A DNA stretch of 64,000 nt, taken from the NCBI GenBank assembly GCA_958510875.1, contig OY294067.1, forward strand, positions 265,768,180-265,832,179, given 5' to 3'. A model generated the notes under the pieces. The model saw only the letters and a program-made list of their open reading frames with translations, was not told the DNA's origin and made no database searches. Source of the DNA: Endomychus coccineus (Eukaryota; Arthropoda; Insecta; Coleoptera; Endomychidae). Below, piece by piece: positions 46,640-58,875 of the stretch. Made by a program: the position numbers and the translations under genes. Position 1 is the first letter of the stretch, and the number at the start of each line of letters is the position of its first letter.

Positions 46640-46950
46640 AAAGACAAAAACCACAAAACTCTTCCATCTTATATATAATGCTAAAGACAAAACCAATAAA
46701 CCTGGAGTTTATAAGCTAATTTGCCCAGACTGTGATAACTTTATATAGGTAGAACTTGTTGTAATTTTAAACGTAGATCCAAGAACATTTTCGTTCTTTC
46801 AGACTCAACAAAACAGATTCAACCTTTGCTAACCATTTTTTTACAGCCAGGTCATACCTTTCCTAATTTAGATAGTCTAAGTATTTTACATAATCAAACC
46901 AAAGGTTTCAAATTAAATACATTAGAAGCCATGGGGTCCCTTAAAATCGA
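46640..46950 (+). pseudogene. Penelope-like GIY-YIG endonuclease fragment, copy 2
   Basis: This repeats the 45180-45510 segment (CTTATATATAATGCTAAAGAC, NKPGVYKLICPDCDN) with small deletions. It continues further into the C-terminal text GHTFPNLDSLSILHNQTKGF..LNTLEAM. A deletion in the YIG block (CTTTATATAGG) breaks the frame. Confidence 0.75.
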
Positions 46951-47059
46951 GTACAAGTGCGGATTTAGATTCTCAGAGGAATGTTGTGGACAGGGCTGGT
47001 CGAAACTGTCAATTCAAGCAGCATTGTCTACATCTCTTTATTGGTTGAAATGTACATTG

Positions 47060-47385
47060 TGTTGTATATGTTGGATATCTATGCAGCCTTTTTCTATTTG
47101 ATGGGCTCCCATGTATGGAGTTTTCAAGGGTTATGCATTATAAGAAAATGTGGATATTGGTTTCATCTTCACCTTGCAGAATTTACACCATTCATCTTCT
47201 ACTAATCCGAGTTTTTTAAGGTGTCCTCTCAATCGGCAGTGTCCTGTTAGAATTGTCGCTTGTGTTCTGAGTTTATTTTTTCTTAGGTTGGTGCATTCGA
47301 TAGATCTCTTCTGGTAATACCTAATTTCGGCTGTAGTATATATCCCTCCCTAAATCCTTGTAATTATATTCAGTAATGGGATCTT
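47060..47385 (-). mobile_element. Non-LTR polyprotein C-terminal fragment
   Basis: The reverse strand encodes LRKNKLRTQATILTGHCRLR, then GHLKKLGLVEDEWCKFC and, after a frameshift, DETNIHI. This is the GHC-L..H-x-x-x-G-x-x-D-x-x-C-x-x-C zinc-knuckle end of RNase H-bearing non-LTR elements, from a family different from the 16/18/46 kb copies. Confidence 0.6.
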
Positions 47386-47589
47386 CTCTTGTTTACTATT
47401 TCCATGAGTTCTTCCAGTTTTGTGCTGGTGTTTTTTCCGCAGATGAATACAGGTCCCAGAAAATGTGTTTCAGTTTATCTTGTTTTTCATTCCCCTCCAT
47501 TCAATTGTCTCGGAACCCATATAGGAAGTAAACGCGTTATTATTGCTAGTGCTAGTTCGTTTAGTTTCTCTAAACATTTCCAGACCATA

Positions 47590-47830
47590 TTGGAGCTAGT
47601 AACATGAAAGGGGCCAGGGAGTATCACAAGTCGTGTAGTCGAAAGAAAAAAACGATTACAATGAGCTGGACACATTATGAGAAGGAAACCAAACGTGTTC
47701 ATCGGAAGAATATCATAATGAAGACCACCGGGACGATGTATTAACGTCTTCAAGGAGGATACAAAAGCATTGGAAATAAATGACGGAAATTGGAATGCAA
47801 ATATAGAAAAGAATGAAAAAAAACGGAAGA
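47590..47830 (+). mobile_element. Non-LTR reverse transcriptase tail fragment
   Basis: The forward frame contains WAGHI-like AGHIMRRKPNVFIGRI, then RPPGRCINVFKEDTKALEIN and NWNANIEKNEK. It matches the terminal RW-GH-x-x-R..GR-x-x-R..D-x-x-x-L..W-x-x-x-A-x-x-R pattern of many arthropod non-LTR reverse transcriptases. Two stops interrupt it. Confidence 0.5.
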
Positions 47831-48526
47831 CAGACTCTAAAAAACAACAAAGAACAAGGGGACCGATCCACCTCAATTAACGGATTTTTAAAAATGCGTC
47901 AACGTTTGCCAAAATCCTAAGGATTGTACCGCTTGATGATGACGTACAGTGAAATTAACTCATGGTTCCGTTGGTTTTTCCGCTTATTAGGGATGTCAGC
48001 CTAATGGAGTGCATATAAAAACAACAAAATGAAAACAAATATGTACATAAATGGGAAACTAAAAAATACACTTATACAATATTGAAAATAATAGGTGAAT
48101 GAACTTGAGAAGTATACAATATAAAAGTTATTTAAGTACGAACTCTAAAATATTAGACTGGCGCATATTTACGGTTTTTTGCTTTAACAAACTGGAAATT
48201 TTTAAGGTGTTAAAAAGCTGTGTAGTCTTCACTATCAATAATTTTCAGATCGTTAATTACATTCAAAGCCTCAAAGTAGGCTGTAGGTGGTCTTCTTCTC
48301 TTTCAGGTTCGGGTTCAATAGTGTTTTCAAGTGCCATCGTCCATGCTCAAACTTGTCTCCTCAGTCGATTTGAACATAATTATCAAGTTTCTTGTGTTAT
48401 GTTCATTTCTCTCACACATCGTTCCATTTCAGCTGTCGTAGATAGTTGAAGGTTATCTTCTGGATCCCAATTCATTGATGTAGGATAGTCATAATGTTTT
48501 TGGAAAACAGCTTTGTTGTAACAATT

Positions 48527-49870
48527 TTATATGGTTGCTGATGAAACTTTATTCCATGCTGACTTAAAATAAAGTGCTTCTAAAAGATTTACAGACTTTG
48601 CTAGCTCTGACATGGATTTTACTTGATCCCTTTTTGATAAAATGTGCTTTAGTATAAAACCACGATAATAGAATTTAAAATTCTGTATAATACCCCGATC
48701 CAGAGGTTGACACACTGATTTCGTATTGGGAGGCTTGAAGATAATTTTTATGTTTTGTAGTTTTACCTCACGGTAGTGCGATGTTGCGTTATCCAAAAAT
48801 AATACAATTTTTAGTTTTTGTAGGGCCATCCTTCTATAAAATTGGAACAACCATTCATTCATAGTGTCTTATGTCATACATGCTTTCTAGTTAAACTTCC
48901 ATGTTGCCGGTAAATTTTTCATTGCTAAATTTTTAAATGCTCTAGTCCGGGTAGTGTTTCAAATGATGAGCAAATCTTCTTTTTGTCTTGCCATATTAGC
49001 ACAAAATAAAATTGTAGGCCTCTCCTTTGAAAGTTTTCCTCCGCTACATTTCTCAGATTTAGATAGTGTTTTGTCAGGTAAGGTTCGAAAGAAATGGTTA
49101 GCTTCATCGGCTTTGTAAACATCATGTGGTTGATATCCAAGGAATAGGATGAGCGACTTAACTTCAAATTGAATTAAGTCTTCTTGGCTAACATCTGCTG
49201 ATTCTCCTGAGATACACTTAAAACTTACTACATGTCTCTTACGCCAAGTTTTTCTGCTATTTCTTGAGCTTTGGCCTTCACTAAGCTTCCCGATATTGGA
49301 ATATTTTGACCCGGTGTCCGAGAAAACTACTCGAAAGACACTTTGTCAATTTGAAGTCCCTCAATTTTAACAAAATTTCTTTTTTGGTCGATATTGCTTC
49401 CGAACTTCCACTGTAGACGAATACTGTCCTTATTCTTTACAATTCCGCCGCTTGAATTTTTTCGATTTAAAATTTTTCTGTGATCTTCCGCACCTATAAA
49501 TGTTCCTTCTCCAAAACCTTCATAATTTTAATTTTTTTTCTTAAAGTAAGAAACTTTTAGTACGTGTCATTTCAAAAATTGAAGCAGTCGCGTCATTGTA
49601 TGTAATTCCCATATAGGAAAAAGGTAATTCCCCGATTGTATAGTGTAGTGTTGCCAAACCATACAGCTCGGCGCTCCGTTAGTATAGATGTTCGCGCTCG
49701 GTTAACGTAAAATTTCTTTTAAACCAAAACAGCTTTGTTCTCGTCCATTTATAAGAGTGTCCGGTTAAAGGGGTTTGTTTTACATGTAGAAGAATAGGCA
49801 AAGGTTTGGTTCATAAAACATCTCCGTTTAAAGGAGGTGTCCGCTTAATAGAGGTGTCCGCAAGGAGAGT
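48527..49870 (-). mobile_element. Tigger/pogo-type transposon, inactivated
   Basis: The reverse strand encodes SADVSQEDLIQFEVKSLILF, KADEANHFFRTLP, KERPTILFCANM, then VLFLDNATSHYREV and NIKIIFKPPNTKSVCQPLDR followed by GIIQNFKFYYR. LDNATSH and PPNT-S-QPLD-G are signature DDE blocks of the CENP-B/jerky/Tigger family. Stops and frameshifts separate the blocks. At the 5' side (49740-49870) short related segments GGTGTCCGCTTAA and GGTGTCCG are repeated. Exact termini were not found. Confidence 0.8.
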
Positions 49871-50934
49871 TTTCATGATATATAATATAGATATCATGAT
49901 TAATTGTTTATTGTGAATTTAAAGTAATTATAAGTGCGATTTCTCTTAGAACGTACGTTCATATATCTTTTCACATTCAATTTCTTAAGAATTGTTATGA
50001 AAGTGATATAAATCATCCAGCACTTTTATAAAATGTCATATACAAGATCCATGCATGGGCAAATTGATGTTTTTTTTTTCTCTGATTGAAGTATCTCATT
50101 CTTTTGGTTTTCTCCATAAACTTAGTCCAAACTTTGAACAAGTTGTGTTTACAAGAGTCATGCGTTTTGCGCTTTATGGGTAGCTGTCGGCAAAATACAA
50201 AATTTAATTAGTTTTTTAATTTAAATACGCAATTTCTCATTATGACTGCACGTGTTTTTTCGTTTGACCGGTTCCGTGCGAACTTTAATATTGAGGTTAG
50301 CGCAAACTTCTCTGCTCTTTCGACATCATCTCGATTAATTTGCCGTTCAAGATAAACGTTGCAAACGACTGCAACTGGTCGCGGTAGCTTCTTATTCCGA
50401 TTTTTTTTTTTCTTATTTCGCGAAACAGTCAGTAATTTCTCTTCATTTGTCGGAAATTAATCTTGTTTATGTAACCGTTACGGTCAGTTAAAATGATTGA
50501 TACGTCGATAAAACTGCACATATGAACGGAATTACCTTCGTAACCTTTCCATATGGAATGTAGAAAAGCACCCGGTTATGCAACACTCGCTTTATTAGAG
50601 GTTATATCGTTTCATTAATTTTCATTTTCTCCAAAGAGAATGTTGAGAAATGTACGAGAGATTGATTATGATACGAGGTCTGAAACTAATTGCACATATA
50701 TCTTCTAATTTTTCATGTTCGCCTTTGGTTTATTGATCCTTGTAACCTCTCCTCCTCGACCAATCATTTTTGGGAAGTGGTTCAGAGTCTACGCCGAATT
50801 CGTATTCGTATTTGAGACTCCACAGGGGATTCACGAAAGTTCTTCCTTATTACTATCGAAATTAATTACGTAATACTCCGCTCAGGTCAAGCTTGAGCTA
50901 CCTATATTGATAGCGTACGACTTAACGATGTTAA

Positions 50935-51760
50935 GATGATGTTCGTTGCTTACCTTTAGGTATGGTTTGAGAGACTCATTTGAAGAATGACCAGTAATTT
51001 GAATAACTTCTTGTAATCCAGATTTTGTTAAATTACAGCGGAGAAACGATTTGATTGAGTGGTTATTTTTACCTTCTTGATATCAATCCCAATACTTTGC
51101 GCGCCTAGACGTGTCCACTTACTGAGTTGATTAATACCCATTGGACAATTTTTGTACCAAATATCTATCTTTTTCCAATCCGGGTTTGGAGTTAAGAACA
51201 ATCGATTCTTTTGATATTTGGTGTTCTTTTGCGTAATATCTTCTGTAGTAGACGCACTGGAGACTTGTTTGATGTTAACCATTTAGATGCATTGGTATGT
51301 TCTCTTCACCCTGTGTAGTTTAGGAGAATATGGTGTTGTATTCAATACGGCCGTAAGTTCACACATAAATGTGAAAAATTCTACTAGACAAAAGGTTGCT
51401 TCGTTGCCACGCCACGCGAACTTGACGGCAGAAATCTGGTAGAACTTTTTTTTGTAAGCCGTCCGGTGAGTTTTCGTCATAGTTTTCAACAATCTTCCTG
51501 ATCTATTCAGTTGTCAGAGCTGCAAAACTGGATTTTCTTTTCTCTGGAGACGCTTGTGGCTCTCTTATTTTGGCCGCACGTCCCTTTCGAGCATCCTCAA
51601 AAACTATGTCTTTGAATGGGTCTATTTTCCGATTAAAATCTTCAAAGTACTTTTTCTGGAGAAGCTTTGCGGAAATATTCGTCTTCACAACTCCTTCCTT
51701 ATAATCGTTGCGATTAACTCGCTTCTTGTTGAAAGCCCAATCTTTACCAAGTGTTCGTTC
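50935..51760 (-). mobile_element. Crypton-type tyrosine recombinase element, inactivated
   Basis: On the reverse strand, in order, are AWRGNEATFCLVEFFTF (first catalytic R), RLFLTPNPDWKKIDIWYKNC (about 51225-51165), PMGINQLSKWTRLGAQSIGI, KITTQSNRFSAV and, after a frameshift, SGLQEVIQITGHSSNES and PYLKVSNEHH (about 50950-51030) with the nucleophilic Y. The R..HxxR..H..Y order is that of a tyrosine recombinase, here with QSNR in place of HxxR. It resembles the DUF3504/KIAA1958-like Crypton recombinases of animals. Several frameshifts; flanks undefined. Confidence 0.7.
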
Positions 51761-52984
51761 GAAGTCTGCTCATGAAATTAATATTTTCGCTCTTCAGAAA
51801 ATGTCAACAACTGCTTCCAAATGTATTTGTGCGTTTTCACCGTATTTGCAGGCGTTAAAGATTCAATTGATTCGATTATTTCTAAATTTGAAGCTTTTCC
51901 GAAGCGATTCATTGCGATTTTAATTGACGTTTGTTGTTGTTATCTTGACTCTAGATTTAAATTATTATTCATTATTTTTGGTTTGTTGAACCAACCGAAA
52001 AACCGAAGTGATTAAACCACATACATATCTATGTAAAATTTATGATTGCTATTGGCGTAATTTATGATGAATTATATAATCTGTATTATGAGTGACAGTA
52101 ATGTACTCAACATCACAGCCATGAAGAAAGTATCCTGTATCCTCCTCCAGTTGATACTTCAAGAACATTATTTTATCTATTCAATTCGGTTCACATTCTC
52201 AAATGAAGAAGTAATAATTGGCTAAATTCAAAAAACCAATCAAATTATGTAGTAGGTATCTCCAACTTTGACTTGGGAGACTGAGACATTGCCAAATTTT
52301 ATGCTTTAAAAAAAATGCATGAACTAGAATATAATAAATTGTTAAAATTTCAATATTCTTTAAATTTGGGCACACTATATCCTACAAATTTGGAACGTCA
52401 AAATGTTAATGTAGCCCTTAAGGTATTCAATGAGTATGTTCTATAGGCTCTACTTCAATTCGGTTCGAATATAGAGCATTCCAAATCCACAGCCCACTTT
52501 ATAAATAACATATTAATCTTGAAAATCAAGTTTTTAAGAAATGAATTAAATTGGTTAGATAAATGGAAGCCTAGTTCGGCTTTAAATAAATTAACAACAT
52601 CGACATATCGTACTGTACGATGAATCTTAGAATATATTTCAAACAAGTTTTTTACCTTAATTTTTACCTAAAAAATGGGGTGCAACTAAGGACTCAGTTA
52701 ACCTCTAAATAGGAAGTCATTATATATGTCCTAAAGAATTAATAAAACTTTTCTTTAACGTACTGGTGAACAGCTGCAACATACCCTCTGGCTTGTGACG
52801 TCACGTTCGAGCGTTCAGGCCTTATACTATAGAGGGTATTGATTGAAAGCACCAATTTGTGATTCGTATTTTGACCTTGATACTTTTGATAAAGTCTTCT
52901 GCAACATCATTTCAATTCACGACCACATTAAACTATTTATAACACCGAATACGGCTTGAAGATCAAATTACTCCTAAGGATAAG

Positions 52985-53870
52985 GATAGGGTTATTTATG
53001 GAATAATACATCGGGCAAATGGCCTCCACGACTTTGCTGGCACATACGCACTCTTTTGTCGAAATTTTCCATGACCATTCTGTATAAATTTGGCTGAATT
53101 TCGTTGATGCAGCATTTCATTTCCTCTTGTAATGCAAGGGTTTAAAGTTAAAGGTATATGTTAACAACCCCATAAAAAGAAATCTGATGATATAGGGGGC
53201 TAATTCTGATCAACGAAACGAGAGAGTACAGGACCAGGAAATGTCTCATGCCGTAATTTAATTGTTTTACGGGCTGAATGGCATGTGACACTGTCTTGTT
53301 GAAACCGCATATTGGCCACATCAAAATCATCCAATTTCGGCAGAAAGAACGTGCTATCATGTCGCTATAACCAGTAACAGTCACTGCTTGACCAGCCTCA
53401 TTTTCAAAAAAGTATGGTCCAATGAATGATGTCTCCAGCATAAAATCCGCACCAAACAGTGACATTTTTGTGAGTATAAGCTGAAGAAAGCTTCTTGGAA
53501 TTTTTATCTTGTTCACGACGCCGGATTGATGTTCTGGGATTTTCACCAACACTCTCACGCACTGCTTCGACATTGACATTTGAACGGCAGTGTGTTCTTC
53601 CTAAATCTTTCAATTAATCTCTTCACGGTTGACGAAGTGGAAACACTATTCCGACCATATTTTGTATGAAATTTTCGAACTATGGCCGCCAAACTTTCAT
53701 TATTTTTGAGATATTGTTCAATAATGAAAACATTTTGTTGTATCGTGTAACGCTCCATTTTTACTAGCCCTAACCCATCAGCTGTCGAATGGTTTTTTCA
53801 GGGTTATCAATAATTTACTACACAAATGGCGGCAAATTCAAATTTCGCGTTAATTTTGGGACATCTTTTA
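52985..53870 (-). mobile_element. Tc1/mariner transposon with DUF4817-type HTH, internally deleted
   Basis: ERYTIQQNVFIIEQYLKNNE starts at 53758 (helix-turn-helix start), then STVKRLIERFRK and VNVEAVRESVGENPRTSIRR. The frame then jumps to THKNVTVWCGFYAG and IGPYFFENEAGQAVTVTGYS, so the first catalytic block between them is deleted. C-terminal text LQEEMKCCINEIQPNLYRMV and FDKRVRMCQQSRGGH lies at about 53135-53030. The second and third catalytic blocks are also missing or scrambled. No terminal repeats were identified. Confidence 0.75.
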
Positions 53871-54824
53871 TAAGCTTATTCCAGTTCCTTTCTAAAATTT
53901 AGTAAGTGTGAACGTTCTCCCAAGTCTTACATCGCGTTGCTCCCGCAAATCGCTTCTTACGAAAATCAGCAAATAATAGAAGACAAAAAACAATACCACC
54001 AGAAATAAGCAATTGTCTAACAAAGGGAAAAATTTATTCGTAGATTATACTTAATGCACTTCAGACAATTGCACGTCTCTGGGACGCTGTGTTGCCGAGC
54101 AAGTTTGGTTCATTCTTCAGTCTCCGTACATGATTTACGTTGTAATTGAATAAGGTTTTTAGAAAATGTTGATTTATATATAAGCCTTTCTCAACACCAA
54201 CCACTAATCTACATATCTCTGCGTTGAAACGCCGACAAATAGTGCCTGGAGGCAAATGAATGAATTAAGAATTGAATGTTATAGTTGTCTAATGAAATTG
54301 AATGTTACAATTTCAACTTCACCTTCTCTTATTGCTCCTACTTCCCCTTTCCTTGGAGCTCTTTAAGCATCTCCATAGTAGTAAATGTATGAAAAAAATC
54401 AGAATTAATGTTACCTAAACTTCGGGACCTTTTCCCAAAATAATCTATTAAAAGAATGAATTGAAATTCAGTAGACGAAAGTGTGAAAATTCTCTGAAAT
54501 CTGTACAGTTTTCATTCTATTCTCGAGTGCTCCTTGTTTAATTAACTGTAGGGAAAATTATCCAGTGGTCTAGTTTTAAAAAAACACAAAAACAAGAAAC
54601 TGATTTCTATCAAAATGTAAGTAGACAGATCCTTGAATATGAATTCAACATCGCAACTAGGTTTCACAGAAAAAGTTCAGTTCTGCAAAAAATAACTAAA
54701 CTAATGATGATCTTGCCTATATAACTCATTATGTGAAGATACAAAACTCTGATGATTAAGAAAGAATGTATGGTCATAAGTGTAGAAACAAAAACCTTCA
54801 AAATTCCCCCGTTAATGCTAAACA

Positions 54825-55450
54825 TTGTTTTGATTAGAACCATCAATTCGATTACAAAAATTCTAAGTCTGTAAATCGTAGAATAGACGTTCAATCATTA
54901 AGTCAAATGTATACTAATTTAATTAATTAAAATCCTTAAATTCCTACGTGTGTCTTTATAATTTTAAAGGTATATTTTAGGTTGAATGCTGAAATAACAA
55001 TATTTCTAGTAAGGTCTAATAACCTTTTCCTATTACCTCCTAAATCTTTAACATCTGGTTCGAATGTGGATACTTGAGCGTATTATAGTTTGGTTTCAGT
55101 TTTATTCAAACATTGCATGAGCTGACGTTGATTATTAGAAGTAGATTGCTATGCAGTGGATTCTTGATACATATTCATATACTTGAAACGTTAACGTGTT
55201 ACAATTTCGATTACTCATGTTTCTGTTCATTTCGACGACGTAGGCATTTTCAATTGAAATTAATGCTATAAGGACTCTTTGTGTTTGAAACAATTAAGTT
55301 TTAAGAAACCCCGTTTTGAACATTGATACGTTTCCTGATGATGGTCGTGAGACCGAAACGTTCGTAAAGACGAAAATAATAGACATGTGTGTGAACTATT
55401 TCCTACTATTTTTATATAATTCATACCTTGATCAAAAATCATTATTAAGT
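54825..55450 (+). mobile_element. Penelope-like element 3' end, family A, copy with intact terminal motif
   Basis: The frame encodes FDYKNSKSVNRRIDVQSLSQ followed by MYTNLIN and a stop at about 54928, the same tail as at 8963-9157 with an internal deletion. A matching 3' UTR follows. The terminal block (55335-55361) is CTGATGA, T, stem GGTC-GTGA-GACC, GAAACGT, identical to the copy in the CFDP1 intron. Sequence after it (ATAATTCATAC) is shared with the copy at 1-395. Confidence 0.75.
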
Positions 55451-55632
55451 TGATGACAAAAAATTAATAGCTGATTTGTTCTATTCAATATGGTGTATGT
55501 GGCGACATCTATGAGTTAACTCAATTATAATAACACATTCTTATTTGCCGTTACAAAAAATAGTCCCATCTCACTTTACATGACTATATATATATATATA
55601 GAGGAAGGGTAGTCGTTGCTGACTAGATAGGA

Positions 55633-56207
55633 ATAAAACTAATAATAGTAGGATTGCGTAGCAAGTAAAAGAGAACTCTTTAAAGGTTATCCAAGCTTTC
55701 GGAAATATTTATTTCCATCCTCAGGGAAAAACTTTGATGAGGTTGATTACAGAGATGTTAACATTCTGATGGAAGACGTTCACAGCGATGAGGATGATGA
55801 GTAATAAATTATATTTGTGATTCATTTGAATTGAAGATTAGTATACTTTATAAGATTAATATATTCCAATTACGACAGATATTACAACAACCACGCGGTT
55901 TTAGAAGTGACAACAGAATAATCCCTTATTCTGTTGTCACTTCTAAAACCGCGTGGTTGTTGTAATATCTGTCGTAATTGGAATATATTAATCTTATAAA
56001 GTATACTAATCTTCAATTCAAATGAATCACAAATATAATTTATTACTCATCATCCTCATCGCTGTGAACGTCTTCCATCAGAATGTTAACATCTCTGTAA
56101 TCAACCTCATCAAAGTTTTTCCCTGAGGATGGAAATAAATATTTCCGAAAGCTTGGATAACCTTTAAAGAGTTCTCTTTTACTTGCTACGCAATCCTACT
56201 ATTATTA

Positions 56208-56214
<7 letters not shown>
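55633..56214. mobile_element. Perfect palindrome with 289-bp arms (Penelope-type end in each arm)
   Basis: The arms 55633-55921 and 55926-56214 are exact complements around the 4-bp centre TCCC. Each arm encodes, read toward the centre, FDEVDYRDVNILMEDVHSDE ending DDE and a stop, resembling the short tail of Penelope polyproteins (compare FDYKNVNIL). It also carries CTGAGGA, T, stem GGAAAT/ATTTCC, GAAA, on the outward strand (56123-56152 on +, 55695-55724 on -). TA repeats flank the whole. Confidence 0.85.

Positions 56215-56287
<73 letters not shown>
56213..56287. repeat. (TA)n microsatellite between two palindromes
   Basis: About 37 uninterrupted TA units join the two perfect palindromes. 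Another TA run of about 12 units lies at 56588-56611, just after the second palindrome. Confidence 0.95.
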
Positions 56288-56291
<4 letters not shown>

Positions 56292-56557
56292 GAACTGGAT
56301 TCTCGGGTATTGATCCGCGTTGTGTGGTTTCGGTCCTCAAAAGGACCAATTTCACGACGTTTCGGCAAAGTCGCATTTGCCATCTTCAGGTGATTCGACC
56401 GTAGAGTCTGGAAAATCTAGGCGCCTAGATTTTCCAGACTCTACGGTCGAATCACCTGAAGATGGCAAATGCGACTTTGCCGAAACGTCGTGAAATTGGT
56501 CCTTTTGAGGACCGAAACCACACAACGCGGATCAATACCCGAGAATCCAGTTCTACA
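56288..56557. mobile_element. Perfect spacer-free palindrome, 2 x 135 bp, with Penelope-type end
   Basis: The sequence is an exact self-complement centred between 56422 and 56423 (CTAGGC|GCCTAG). Each arm holds CTGAAGA, T, a 6-bp stem GGCAAA/TTTGCC with loop TGCGAC, then GAAACGTC (56456-56490 on +, mirrored at 56355-56389 on -). That arrangement is typical of Penelope-like termini. There is no coding sequence beyond short frames. Confidence 0.85.
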
Positions 56558-56586
56558 CATTACGTCCGCGAGAACCTAAGAAGAAA

Positions 56587-56617
<31 letters not shown>

Positions 56618-57713
56618 ATTGCTGATTTATTAACAAAAATGTATCTCAGGAAGGAGCAGATTTAGACCCATTGTTGTTGAGTGAAATTTTATTATTTTTA
56701 CCTTTTAAACGTACATTTACAATTTGGGCTATTACTTGTGAATCGCCAAGTTCAGTACGTATTGAAAACTTAGATTAGCAAAAATATTTCTGAAATAAAG
56801 CAGCATGTAGTTCTTGCTTTTTTTCGTGTGTGCTAATTATTTTCATTGTTTCCAGTTCCAAATGGCATTTTCACTCGGTGACTAACCCGCTCAAGTTGGA
56901 AGTGAACTTTGAAAATGGTAATTTGATAGAAAGTATGAGGGCATTCTTTATGTTCCTCTATCACAGTCTGTAAATAGACTCCTTATTTCCCAGAGTTGAT
57001 ATTTGAGAAGGTCATTTATCAAAACTGCCACACACAAACATATACAATAGCCATGACTAATATAGTATAAGTCGTATATAATTGTTAATCATAAAACTTT
57101 TCTCGCACATATTTATTATCCACCACCTACAACATGAGGATCTAAATTGGTAGCGAATACTTCACTCCCCTATACCTAAATAAAGAAACCACATGCAGGT
57201 AGATAAATAGTGGGGTGAACTCCACGTCATTGTAGAATACACATTGGAAATTCACATTTATTATACTAGAACTAAATTGGTATTACGATCAATGGATCTG
57301 TTACAAACCAAACACCGATGAGAGTAGGATCGAGTTATTTACTTTCAGAATTTGTCTAAAAAACATGACGAGAGTTAGCCTACATGTTTTTTTTTTGTAC
57401 TCAGACTGCGTTAGGGAAAGAAAAATGATGGGAATGTGGTTAATCGCATTTTGTGGAATTGTATAGTTGAGCATCCTCATCAGTTATGGACAATTTACAC
57501 TCAAAACATAAACGTTTATTTTTTAAATAATTTTGTCAACACAGTAGCGTCATCAGAACTGTGTGTTATCATCAACTATAATACGCTTTGGGATGTCATT
57601 CCTTGAGTACCGGAATATTTGAACTTATTCCATTCGATGTTGAATTATTTATACAAAAATAAAGATAGTTTTTTGTTGAATAAATGTGGTTATGGTTGAT
57701 GAAAGGAACCTGT

Positions 57714-57800
57714 AGTCATTAATCTTAATTGTGATACCCTATACATCGGCCGAGAGGATTGTAACTTCAATATATTGAAGTTGAATTCGACTTGATGTAA
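57714..57800 (+). mobile_element. Possible Penelope GIY-YIG fragment
   Basis: The forward frame reads INLNCDTLYIGREDCNFNIL, comparable to CPDCDNLYIGRSCRNF in the fragment at 45.2 kb. The first tyrosine block and everything downstream are missing. A short match, so tentative. Confidence 0.4.
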
Positions 57801-58554
57801 ATCCATAATATCATTAAAATAATCAGAAAAGAGATTACACTTTATTATTGACTTAGCATGTTTCGATAGCACAGCAACACACAAAAATATAAAGTGTAAT
57901 CTTCATTTTAATTAATTTAAAATCCTGTGCTAAATGTCAAAGTTTCAAGATTCAAGATTATATCAGAAGTTTTCGGCTAAATAAAGGGATACATGAATGA
58001 ATGATTAGTAACAGGATCAGGATTATTAAAAACGAATCAAGGAGCATTAGTACCCCACACAGTTCTCTTTAAAATGTTATGCTATGCAACCTCTGGAGCC
58101 AATATCTGATTAGTGATTAGTGAATACAGACTCATAGTACCAATGTAAGAAATTCGAGTGGCATGATAAAATTGATGTTTTCTTTGGACATAGTATCAAA
58201 TGATGGAACCAGAGAATATAAAATTTACTCTCAAAACGATATGTACAACCAGAGGGTCATCTCTATGGCAGTCAGTGTCTGCAATCAGGTACAATTTTGT
58301 GTCTATACTAAAGGTTCTGTCTAACATAATATTGGTCAGCAAAAAACGAGATGAAAGGGACGAAGCACCAAGCAATTAAGAAAAAATGGAACGTTTTCAG
58401 TTTATTATTCTGCTAGTATTTTAGAAAGAAATGCTAGAAAATATTGATCTGACATCAAAATTATTACAAAAAGCAGATGTTGGTTTTGATTGCGCGACTA
58501 TAATCAACTAAATGTAACTAAAATACGCCATATCAGAACAATCTTTGCAGGTAT

Positions 58555-58875
58555 AAGGGAGGAAGGATCGATCTTCTAATCACTGTAGCTTCCGGTCGCG
58601 GGTTCGAATCTCAGAGACGGCGGAATATTTCCGGTGGCCCGAGAAAATGGTGAGGCAGGATACAAAGAGCCGTTAGTTCCAATACAGACTACCCTGTTTG
58701 CATTGAGCCTAACACACGAGGTGGAGTGTTTAGTGGGTATATCTGAGGTGATTCGCTCGCTCGCTAATTTGGACTCAGGGACTCCCACACTACCTTGTAG
58801 GATGTTACAGACGCATAAGGTGCCCATAAAGGGTTTCAACCACCTCCCAAAACAAAAACAAAAAAGTTGTTTCGG
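58555..58875 (+). mobile_element. tRNA-derived SINE
   Basis: A perfect Pol III B box GGTTCGAATC lies at 58601-58610 in a tRNA-like head. A GC-richer body of about 250 bp follows, ending in the A-rich tail CAAAACAAAAACAAAAAAG (about 58849-58867). No convincing A box was found, so the head may be truncated. The open frames through the body are not coding. Confidence 0.7.

Noticed and set aside
47487..47876. 129-codon minus-strand ORF
   Set aside because: It is the antisense shadow of the non-LTR tail fragment on +; its Phe/Ser-rich composition is typical of antisense to Lys/Glu-rich coding.
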